64,000 nucleotides of DNA, taken from the NCBI GenBank assembly GCA_002104905.1, contig MCFE01000187.1, forward strand, positions 62,001-126,000. The letters run 5' to 3'. This DNA is from Basidiobolus meristosporus CBS 931.73. Its lineage: Eukaryota; Basidiobolomycota; Basidiobolomycetes; Basidiobolales; Basidiobolaceae. Position 1 is the first letter of the stretch; every line of letters begins with the position of its first letter. Of this stretch, positions 1-12,000 are shown piece by piece. The position numbers were made by a program, and so were the translations under genes. The notes beneath the pieces were generated by a model. That model saw nothing but the letters and a program-made list of their open reading frames with translations. It did no database searches and had not been told where the DNA came from.

Positions 1-3000
1 GTTTGCACTCTACGAGCTGGAGGATAGATCACAGCTGCTATTCATGACCGTTCACCATTTGATAGTGGATCTGGTTTCGTGGCGTATCATATGGGAAGAT
101 TTGGAACAGCTGCTTCAAGGGAAGCAGTGCGGCTACAAGTCGATGAGCTTTATGCAGTGGAGCGCTATGCTCAACGAGTATGCCCAAGAGCTTGGCATGG
201 ACATGTGGCCGTCTCAGGAGATTTCCGAGCCGATAGTGAGAGATGCAGCTCTCCTGGATGCGAACAGAATGAGCTCAAGCAAGTCTCTTGCTTTCACCCT
301 TTCGGTCGGCCAAACAGAGCTGCTCTTTGGAAAGTGCAACCTTCCATTTCAGACTGAGGCGACGGATCTCATGATCTCCTCACTGGCTATTGCTTACTGC
401 AAGGTGTTCAATGCTGGTAGCATGACCATCGGCATGGAAGGGCACGGAAGGGAGACCTGGCGTGATGGAATCGATGTGTCGAGGACTGTTGGCTGGTTCA
501 CCACACTCTATCCACTGGTGGTGGAGATTTCTGAAGATTTGGATCAACTGAGTGTTCTGAAGCGAGTCAAGGACCAGCGTAAGCTTATGCCGGGCAACGG
601 GCTTGTGTATGGATTACTACGGTACATGAGCAACAATCCGGAGAATCGATTCAAGGATGATGTGATCCAGATAGGGTTCAACTATTTAGGTCGTTTTCAG
701 CAGCTAGAGAGCAAGAACGCATTTTTTCAGCCTGTTGACGCCACTTACGATTTTGATCAGCTTCATATCGGCAATGAGTGGAGAAGAGATCATGTCTTCG
801 ATGTCACTATAACTGTTGAGCATGATTGTCTTAAGGCTGAGATTGTGTTCAATACCAGTTTGCACACTGAAGAAATAGTATCAGAATGGCTCTTCAAATG
901 GGATGAGGCATTAGGCAACATGATTGAATCTTGTGCTCAGATCGATACTATCGAGCATACCCGAAGCGACTTTTCATTAGTTAAATTTAACGAAGCAGAG
1001 TTCAATCTTTTCTATACTCAAACTCTCCCAGGCGTGGGTGTTGATCCTAAATTCGTTGAAGATATTCTTCCATGCACCCCACTGCAAGAAGGCCTCATTG
1101 CTGGTATGTTCAAGAATGCCAACTACTACCATATCCAGCAGCAGCTTGATCTTGTTGGTGAATTCGACCCGATCAAATTCCAAAGCACTTGGGAAACCAT
1201 GATTCGGGATCACCCAATTCTGCGCACTATCTTTGTCGAATCGACGATTAGTGGCACGCATAATAATTTCTTACAGCTCGTGATGAAATACCGCAAGCCT
1301 TGCTGGTCATACAAGAAATGTGCTCACAACTCCCTGGAAAAGACTGTAGCCACGCTATTAGCAGAAGACAAGTCCTTTACCTTCGATTTGGGCCTGCCAA
1401 CGATGAGGTTTACACTGCTGGAGACTGATCAGAACTATCGGATGCTATTCCTTAGCTGGCATCATGCTATACTCGATGCAACAGCATGGGATCTTATCTT
1501 ACAAGACTACTACAATGTTTATAATAGCCAATCTCGTGTGGCAACATATCCATTTGCCAAATTTGTTGAAGATCTTTATAGTAAATCAGAAGTGGATATT
1601 GCCAAAGAGAAATCCTATTGGCAAGGAAAATTCTCTCAGGCCAGTCGGTCTCCATTCCCTACTCTTGGAGCACCCGAGGACCCAGCTCCCGAAATGAGAC
1701 GTGTTGAAGGCAGAATTCATATACCTATGGAGAAGATAGCTCATTACGCTCAACAACTAAGAATCACTACATTAACGCTGGTCAAAGCTGCTTGGGCCAG
1801 TATTTTGCGAGAATACACTCAAAATGACGATGTGATATTCGGATATGTCGTCCATGGAAGAAGTGGAGACTTGGAGGGGATTTCAACCATTGTTGGTCCG
1901 TGTATTAACACCCTACCGTGCCGCATCATCTGTAACCACCGATCAACTATTGCAGAGTGGCTAATGCAAATTCATGTGGATTACACATCAGCCCTGTCAT
2001 ATCAACAAACCAGTCTACGCGAGATTCAAGAGTGGGTTGGGGCATCTCCATTATTTGACAGTATACTGAATTACAGGTTCAACTCCGAATCTGGCACAGA
2101 TGTAAACGTTGAGAGTGAAGGTGCCCTTAGACTTGTTCCTATTAGTGGTAACGAAGCTACAGAGGTAGGAAGACAAATACGCCTTCGGTTTTACCTTTTA
2201 TAATACTAGGTGCTAGAAGCTAATCAATCTCTATTTTAAGTATCCATTGGCATTGAACGTATATGCAAACAGCTCTGAAATCATGTATCAACTAGATGTG
2301 GTTGGCAGTCGGATAACCAGGCATTATGCTCGTCAATTAGCAAGTGGGTTCGAAATGCTGTTCGAGGCACTAGTCAGCTTACCTTCGGATAAGGAATTTC
2401 AGTACTTGAATCAGGCACTGAATTATGAAGATTCTTTGCAATTGTGTTCTGCAGAATATACTGGCTCAGCCGAACCGTTGGACACTTGCATTCATCATTT
2501 ATTCGAGGAGAAAGCAAATCTGTACCCGAATCAAGTGGCAGCACGAGTATTGGACTTGGAGTCTGTTACTTATGTGGAGCTTAACACTAAGGCAAATCAA
2601 CTGGCACACTACCTGATCAAACTAGGGGTTCTTCCAGATTCCATAGTACCATTGTGTTTGGACAAATCCATCTCCATGATAGTAGCAATATTGGCGGTGC
2701 TCAAGGCTGGTGGTGCCTATGTACCACTTGATCCCGACAATCCTATGGAGCGCAACAGGTTTATCCTAAAGGAGACCAAAGCCAAAGTTGTGTTGACACT
2801 GGCGAAGTACAAACAGCTCTTCGATGAGCAAACGCTTGTTCTGCTTGACTCCAACGATTCAGCGATTGGTGAGAATGACATTCAAAATCCTCAGGTAATT
2901 GGCCTGGACAGCTCGAGCTTATGTTATGTGATCTACACCTCGGGCTCTACCGGAACGCCTAAGGGGGTCATGATGGAGCACCGCGGTGTTTGCAGCTTCA

Positions 3001-6000
3001 TACGAGCAATCCTAGAAGCCTGGGATCTATCCACACTGGACTCGGTCTTGCAATTTGCCAATTATACTTTTGACGCCTCGGTAATGGAGATATTCTGCAC
3101 CTTGGCATCCGGTGCTTGCCTTGCGCTTGCAACAAAGGAGAGACTGCTGTCAGATCTGGAGGGCTGCATAAACACCATGAATGTGACCACTCTTGTCCTC
3201 ACCACAACCATTGCCGCGTTGTTGGAGCCGGTGAGAGTGCCGTCCGTGAAACGACTTATGCTTGGAGGTGAGATGATGACCGCGACAGTGCGTAACTTGT
3301 GGTCACCCCATGTGCAGCTTAGCAACGGCTACGGGCCCACAGAGGCAGCAGTGGCGATTCTTTCGTATTGGGATGTGGATGAAACAACAGCTTGCAGCAA
3401 TATTGGCAAGCCAATTGGGGGAAACAAGATTTCAATTCTGGGGGCTAATCTGCAGCCTGTCCCGTTGGGCGTGGTTGGAGAATTATGTGTATCAGGTCCT
3501 CAGCTCGCTCGTGGCTATCTCAACCGACCTGACCTTACGGAAAAGGCATTCGTGACCAGTTGCTCGGAACCTGATATCCGGATCTATCGCACCGGCGATC
3601 TGGCACTATTCAATGAGGATGGAACGGTCAAGATTGTTGGTAGAATCGACAACCAGATCAAGATCAACGGTTTGCGAATCGAGTTGGATGAGATCGAGCA
3701 CGCTCTTCACGATCACCCAAGAGTGGCCAGAGCGTGTGTGATGGCACTGACCACTGACAAGAAGACTAACCGCAAGTCGTTGGTGGCCTTCTTGGCATTC
3801 TACGATGTGGGAAGCGAAGCAACAGGGAGTGAGCTGCTAACAGGGCTACACGCAGAGTCGGCCTCTGAATATGTGGAGGAGTTGAGAGCTGTGGTTAGTC
3901 AGCGGCTGCCATCGTATATGATTCCAAACATATGGCTACCACTGAATATGATACCGACCAACACCAGCGGAAAAGTGGATCGTCGTAAGCTAGCTGATAT
4001 CTTTGCAACCTTGAATATCGACGAAATTATGAGATTATCAAGGAACGCAGGAGTGCGCTCCGATGAAGCAGTAACCCTATTGGAAGGAACTATCAGAGGT
4101 ATCTGGGCTGAAGTTTTGAATATACCGGCTGGTGATATTTCAGTGGGCGATACATTCTATCAATTAGGAGGAGATTCCATTTCAGCCATTCGGGTGTCGT
4201 CATTGAGTCGTCAAAATGGTCTGTCCCTCTCAGTGAAGCAAATAATGCAGAATCCAACCATTCGCTCACTTGCCTCAGTGGCTGCTGCGTTGGATCCATC
4301 CAAGATCATCAGCCTGCCTAGCACTAGTGGTGATCTGATTCTTACCCCAATTCAGAGACGCTTCCTGTATACTCCTCAGGAAAATATGAATCACTTCAAC
4401 CAGTCATGGCTACTGAAGCTGCGTGATACCACAACGAAGGACAGGCTATCGCAAGCCGTTAATGCTCTGATGAGCCATCATGATCTGCTTCGCAGCCGCC
4501 TTTCCTGCACAGACGGGGCTTGGAAGATGAGGATTGTATCCGCAGAGGAAGCGCCCTTCCAGGTTCATCAGATGCAAGTGCGGTCGATTGACGACATGAA
4601 GGGTCACATTCATCAGCTGCAACGTAGCCTCGACCTGATGTCAGGGCCTATGTTTCAGTTTGCACTCTACGAGCTGGAGGATAGATCACAGCTGCTATTC
4701 ATGACCGTTCACCATTTGATAGTGGATCTGGTTTCGTGGCGTATCATATGGGAAGATTTGGAACAGCTGCTTCAAGGGAAGCAGTGCGGCTACAAGTCGA
4801 TGAGCTTTATGCAGTGGAGCGCTATGCTCAACGAGTATGCCCAAGAGCTTGGCATGGACATGTGGCCGTCTCAGGAGATTTCCGAGCCGATAGTGAGAGA
4901 TGCAGCTCTCCTGGATGCGAACAGAATGAGCTCAAGCAAGTCTCTTGCTTTCACCCTTTCGGTCGGCCAAACAGAGCTGCTCTTTGGAAAGTGCAACCTT
5001 CCATTTCAGACTGAGGCGACGGATCTCATGATCTCCTCACTGGCTATTGCTTACTGCAAGGTGTTCAATGCTGGTAGCATGACCATCGGCATGGAAGGGC
5101 ACGGAAGGGAGACCTGGCGTGATGGAATCGATGTGTCGAGGACTGTTGGCTGGTTCACCACACTCTATCCACTGGTGGTGGAGATTTCTGAAGATTTGGA
5201 TCAACTGAGTGTTCTGAAGCGAGTCAAGGACCAGCGTAAGCTTATGCCGGGCAACGGGCTTGTGTATGGATTACTACGGTACATGAGCAACAATCCGGAG
5301 AATCGATTCAAGGATGATGTGATCCAGATAGGGTTCAACTATTTAGGTCGTTTTCAGCAGCTAGAGAGCAAAGACGCATTTTTCCAACCTGCTGGCGATT
5401 CTTACTGCGCGGATCTTTGTGAAATTGATAGTGATTTGAGACGAGATCATGTTTTTGACATTATATGTCATGTAGATCAGGATTGTTTCAAAGCTGAGAT
5501 AGTATTCAATGCTCATTTGCATGCCAGCGAAGTGGTATCGCAATGGATTTCCACATGGAAGGGATCGCTCAATAGGATGATAGACCGCTGTGTACAGAAG
5601 GAAGGCATTGAGCATACTAGAAGTGATTTCCGCATTGTCAAGCTGTCTGAGTCCGAATTCGACCGCTTATATAATCTGCATTTGCCGAACTTGGGTGTCG
5701 AGCGTAGTTGTATTGAAGACATTCTTCCATGCACCCCACTGCAAGAAGGCCTCATTGCTGGTATGTTCAAGAATGCCAACTACTACCATATCCAACAGCA
5801 GCTTGATCTTGTTGGTGAATTCGACCCGATCAAATTCCAAAGCACTTGGGAAACCATGATTCGCGATCACCCAATTCTGCGCACTATCTTTGTCGAGTTT
5901 TCCACAAGTTCATCTCGCTTCAATTTCTTGCAGATCGTGGTAAAACCCTCTGAGCCTGACTGGTTATACATTAACTGTACCCATAACTCTCTAGAGGAAA

Positions 6001-9000
6001 CCGTTGAGAAGTACTTGGCTGACGATAAGGCAAACCCTTTCCGGTTAGGTCAAGCCAACATAAGATTCACTTTAGTTGAAACGGATTTGAACCATCGCTT
6101 GCTTCTCCTCAGCTGGCACCATGCTATCATCGACGCTACAACATTTGATCTTGTTCTGAACGACTTTTGCCATGTGTATAATCAAAAGTCTCGTGTGACA
6201 ACTTTTCCTTTCGCAAAATTTGTTGAGGAGCTTTGCAGTAAATCATCCCAAGAGATTGATGCTGAGAAACCTTATTGGCAAAACAAGCTCTCGGATCTCA
6301 GCGTATCTCCATTCCCAAATCTGGGTGCTCCTGAAGAGCATGCCCTGGCGCTTTGTCGAGTAGAGGGATATATCGAAATTCCCATCAACAAGATATCACA
6401 TATTACCCGGCAGCTAAAAGTCACCCCATTTACACTGATCAAAGCAGCTTGGGCTATTCTATTGCGGGAGTACACTCGCAGTGATGATGTGGTCTTCGGG
6501 TATGTAGTCAATGGAAGAAACGGAGAACTTGAGGGTGTTTCCACTATTGTAGGTCCGTGTATCAACACTCTTCCGTGTCGCATCTATTGTAATGGTGAAC
6601 TAGATGTTGTAGCATGGCTACGGGAAATTCATCAGAACTATACAGCAGAACTTTCCCTACAACAAAATAGCTTACGAGATATTCAAGAGTGGGTAGGTGT
6701 ATCGCCACTGTTCGATACCATTGTTAACTATAGAGCCGTTAATACGTCTTGTGTCAACGCCGCTGACATTGGCGATGGAATGAATGACGCAGAAAACCTT
6801 TTCAGACTTGAACCCAAAGTTGGTAATGAAAGGACAGAGGTGAGCTACATTGATGATCGTGTGTAAACACACCTATGTACTCCATGACTAAACTGTTTTC
6901 CTTTCCTCTCTAGTATTCCTTGGTATTGAATATTGTCTCCAACGCCGATGAATTGATCTTTAGCATCGACGCAAACAGCTACTTGACATCTCGTCCTTTC
7001 GCAAGACAAATTGCGAATGACTTCAAAACGTTGCTTTGTACCTTGATGAATCTAATTCCTGGATCTCACATCAGTGATATGTCTATGGCATTAAGCAAGA
7101 CCCAAGTCCCCGTGATGCGCTCGACAACCTCGCACTCATACCCAGCCATGACAGGTAAGTGTGTTCACCAACTGATCGAGGAGCAGGCAAAGGTCAATCC
7201 TCAGCACACAGCGATTCAGTTTGAACTCTGTGAGTCTGTCTCTTATGAGGAGCTCAACTGCAGAGCTAACCAGCTGGCTCATCATTTGATCAAGCTTGGT
7301 GTCCGCCCAGAGTCAATGGTGCCCTTGTGCCTTGACAAATCTGTCGAAATGGTAGTGGCAATGCTTGCTGTTCTCAAGGCTGGTGGTGCTTATGTTCCTC
7401 TTGACCCGGAAAATCCAGTCGAGCGCAACAGGTTCATCCTTGCCGAGACAAATGCACAGGTTGTAGTGACACTGGATGTGTACAGATCTACTTTCGACAC
7501 AGCGACTGTGGTGCTCCTTGACTCCGACCTGGATCGTATTCGCACTAATCCCGAGGATAATCCCGAGGTCACTGGCTTGAGTAGCTCGAACCTTTGCTAC
7601 GTTCTGTTCACCTCTGGCTCAACCGGAACACCGAAGGGAGTGATGCTAGAGCACGCCGCGGTGGTTAGCTTCATTCACGCAATCCAACAAGAGTACGACT
7701 TCAGCCCCAAAGACTCGATACTGCAGTTCGCCAACTACACCTTCGATGCTTCGGTGTTCGAGATATACGTTCCCCTTGCCATCGGAGCTTCCGTAGCTAT
7801 GGCACGAAAGGACTACCTACTCACGGATCTTGAGGAGTGTATCAGGGAGCTGAGAGCAACATTTTTGATGCTGACCCCTACAATTGCTACTCTGATTGAC
7901 CCACTTGAGGTCCCATCGGTACGCAACCTGATGTTCATAGGGGAGATGCTGACAACCACTGCACTGAACAAGTGGTCGCCGTATGTCGACCTGAGCAACG
8001 GTTACGGGCCGACTGAGTCGGCAGTCCTGACGACAGTCAACACGCATATGAGCTCGACTACCTCATGCTCGAATGTAGGCAAGCCAATCGGAAACAATAG
8101 GCTCTATGTTCTCGGTGACGACAACTACCCTGTTCCGTTCGGAGTGGTTGGTGAGCTTTGTGTTGCTGGATCCCAGCTCGCTCGGGGCTATCTGAACAGA
8201 CCTGATCTGACGGATAGCGCGTTCATCACAAGCCCGTTCGTGTCGGCAGAACGTCTGTATAAGACTGGGGACCTTGCTCGATTCAATAGTGACGGATCGG
8301 TGGAGCTGGTTGGGAGAAAAGATAACCAGATCAAGATTCATGGGCTGAGAATCGAGTTGGATGAAATCGAGCATGCTCTCCATCAGCACTCCAAAGTCGC
8401 CAGAGCGTGTATTGTTCCTTTGGTCACTGACAAAGCCACTGATCACAAATCACTGGTTGCCTTTGTGACTTTCAACGACCTCACTGACAGCAACTCACCG
8501 GTTGGTCTGATCGAGGAAAGTAACGACCAGAAGGTTGTAGAGTACTTCAAGGAGATCAAGTCGCTTGTCCGAAATAAGCTGCCTACTTACATGATGCCCA
8601 GTACATGGGTTCCTGTGAGTAGAATGCCTACCACAACGAGTCAGAAGACGGATCGAAAGAGTCTAGCTGCACTGTTTGCATCCGTGGATAAGGAGGATTT
8701 GATGAAGTGGAATCATTCCGACGCCTCTGGCCACGTTGGAGCAAGAACAGCAATGGAGGAGAGCTGGGCGGAGCTCTGGTCGGCGGTTCTCAAGATCTCT
8801 CCAGATACGATTGGATCGCACGACTCTTTCTTCAGTCTCGGAGGTGACTCTATCCTAGCCATCAGGCTGGTGGGTGTTGCTCATAAGGCTGGGTTCACGC
8901 TGACAGTCCATGATCTATATTTACATCCTACTATTGCCGAACTGGCATCCACCTGTCTCCCTCTGGGGCCAGAGATCATGGACACTAAACCTGTGGAGAA

Positions 9001-12000
9001 GTATTCCTTGCTCAACCTTGATCTTGAGCAGCTTGGCTATTTGATGGAGCACGAACTGCCCCAGCATGACATTATGCCTGACGATGTCGTTGACATCTAC
9101 CCCTGCTCTCCGATGCAAGAAGCGCTTGTGGCTCTGAGCCTACAAGACAGCTCGAGCTATGTCAGCCAGCTTGTGTACAAGTGTGAAGGCAACGTGGACC
9201 TGGAGCGACTTCGCGCCGCCTGGCACTCGGTGATTGAAGCAAACCCCATTCTTCGAACAGCGATCTTGTTCACCACTAGTGGCTTTGCTCATCTGAATGG
9301 CCTACAGGTTGTTCTTCGTAGCAAGAGCATAGAGTGGGACGTTCAGGAGTATGAGGATGCCACCTCGCTCGAAAACAGCTTGGCTCGAGCTTTGGAAGCT
9401 GACAGGTCTAAAGGAGTATCTGTAGGGCAACCACTGACTCGGTTCGCTTTGCTGAAGACCGCAGGACCGAATGCATACCTCGTATGGACCATTCATCATG
9501 CCTTGTACGATGGCTGGTCCATGAATCACATCGTGTCGGATGTAGTGGCTGCCTATCAAGGTCATGATTTGCCGGCCAGACCACCGTACAGCATGTACAT
9601 CAACTACCTGTTAGACACGGACAAGAGTCAAGCCATCAAATACTGGCAAGAAACCCTTGGCTCGGCAACCCCTACTCATTTGGCCCGTAGTTCTCCCACT
9701 GCAGCGGAGACTCAGTTGCCGTCGACAATTGTGGAGAATATCCAGGCGGATTTCAGGTCACTTGCAAGCGAGCATAACCTGACGGTAGCCACCATTGCGT
9801 ATTTAGCGTGGGCCCTAGTGCTGAAGTGTCACACTGGTAACCCAGATGTAGTGTTTGGTGTGGTGGATTCCGGGAGAAGCGTTCCTCTCCAGCATGTCCA
9901 AGATATATGTGGGCCCTGTATCACGACATTGCCCATGCGCATCAATCTATCGGATACTCAATCCCTTTTGGATGCTCTAAAATCGATTCAGAATTCCCAG
10001 ACCCGGCAGCGGCAGTATCAATCTATTGGGTTACTAGATATCCTTAAATGTTGTTGTGACATTTATGAAAGCTCGCTGTTTGATACACTCTTGGTAGTTC
10101 AAAACATCAACCGAGGAGAGGAGGAGGGTGGGTTAGCGTCCATCGGTCTGAAGCAATCTGAGGCCTCCATGCCCATCGATTATCCTCTTGTAATGGAAGT
10201 GAGCACGTCAGGGGCAGAGCATTCAGTAGCACTTACTTATGACACTCGGATGCTTACCGGGTTTGAGGCATCTTATATCGTGAAACATTTTGTAGAGGCA
10301 ATGAAGATGATTGTTACTAGCACTCACAACAACGTCAAAGATGCGAGAATTACAACCCCTGCGGAAGCTGCACTAATGGAGAGCTGGAGCGCCATGAATA
10401 CTACTGTGTTACCAACCCGTTGCATTCACGAGCTAGTTGAGCAGCGAGTTTTGCACCACCCAGAACAGATTGCTATCCAATTCGAAAATACCCAATCTGT
10501 GACCTATGGTGAACTCAATTGCAGAGCTAATCAACTGGCCCATCATTTGATCAGCCTTGGTGTCCGTCCCGGATCAATAGTTCCGCTCTGTCTTGATAAA
10601 TCAGTCGTAATGATAGTAGCAATATTGGCGGTGCTCAAGGCTGGTGGTGCCTATGTACCACTTGATCCCGACAATCCTATGGAGCGCAACAGGTTTATCC
10701 TAAAGGAGACCAAAGCCAAAGTTGTGTTGACACTGGCGAAGTACAAACAGCTCTTCGATGAGCAAACGCTTGTTCTGCTTGACTCCAACGATTCAGCGAT
10801 TGGTGAGAATGACATTCAAAATCCTCAGGTAATTGGCCTGGACAGCTCGAGCTTATGTTATGTGATCTACACCTCGGGCTCTACCGGAACGCCTAAGGGG
10901 GTCATGATGGAGCACCGCGGTGTTTGCAGCTTCATACGAGCAATCCTAGGAGCCTGGGATCTATCCACACTGGACTCGGTCTTGCAATTTGCCAATTATA
11001 CTTTTGACGCCTCGGTAATGGAGATATTCTGCACCTTGGCATCCGGTGCTTGCCTTGCGCTTGCAACAAAGGAGAGACTGCTGTCAGATCTGGAGGGCTG
11101 CATAAACACCATGAATGTGACCACTCTTGTCCTCACCACAACCATTGCCGCGTTGTTGGAGCCGGTGAGAGTGCCGTCCGTGAAACGACTTATGCTTGGA
11201 GGTGAGATGATGACCGCGACAGTGCGTAACTTGTGGTCACCCCATGTGCAGCTTAGCAACGGCTACGGGCCCACAGAGGCAGCAGTGGCGATTCTTTCGT
11301 ATTGGGATGTGGATGAAAGAACAGCTTGCAGCAATATTGGCAAGCCAATTGGGGGAAACAAGACTTCAATTCTGGGGGCTAATCTGCAGCCTGTCCCGTT
11401 GGGCGTGGTTGGAGAATTATGTGTATCAGGTCCTCAGCTCGCTCGTGGCTATCTCAACCGACCTGACCTTACGGAAAAGGCATTCGTGACCAGTTGCTCG
11501 GAACCTGATATCCGGATCTATCGCACCGGCGATCTGGCACTATTCAATGAGGATGGAACGGTCAAGATTGTTGGTAGAATCGACAACCAGATCAAGATCA
11601 ACGGTTTGCGAATCGAGTTGGATGAGATCGAGCACGCTCTTCACGATCACCCAAGAGTGGCCAGAGCGTGTGTGATGGCACTGACCACTGACAAGAAGAC
11701 TAACCGCAAGTCGTTGGTGGCCTTCTTGGCATTCTACGATGTGGGAAGCGAAGCAACAGGGAGTGAGCTGCTAACAGGGCTACACGCAGAGTCGGCCTCT
11801 GAATATGTGGAGGAGTTGAGAGCTGTGGTTAGTCAGCGGCTGCCATCGTATATGATTCCAAACATATGGCTACCACTGAATATGATACCGAACAACACCA
11901 GCGGAAAAGTGGATCATCGTAAGCTAGCTGACATCTTTGCAGCTTTCAGCATGAATGACATCTCGATGACTATCAAGGGTGGCATTGAAGCAGTCACTCA

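Larger units (their letters stand above)
1045..5640 (+). other. NRPS module C-A-T-E (third from the end)
   Basis: The C domain (from EDILPCTPLQEG, with HHAILD near 1462) follows an E domain, so it is expected to be of the DCL type. The A domain (about 2490-3995) has all core motifs from LKAGGAYVPLDP to NTSGKVDRR. Aligning to the gramicidin synthetase PheA pocket by eye gives D-A-M-V-M-G-G-V-A-K, which I cannot assign to an amino acid. The carrier motif LGGDSIS is near 4168. The E domain (about 4320-5620) has HHLIVD, GHGRE and FNYLGR. The A domain is almost identical to that of the final module, so both probably load the same residue. Confidence 0.88.

Noticed and set aside
44-6866. Reading the NRPS as three separate genes with starts near 44, 2247 and 6920
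   Set aside because: The breaks fall in mid condensation domain at good GT-AG introns, and the supposed starts are TTG codons or internal ATGs in a frame open from base 2.
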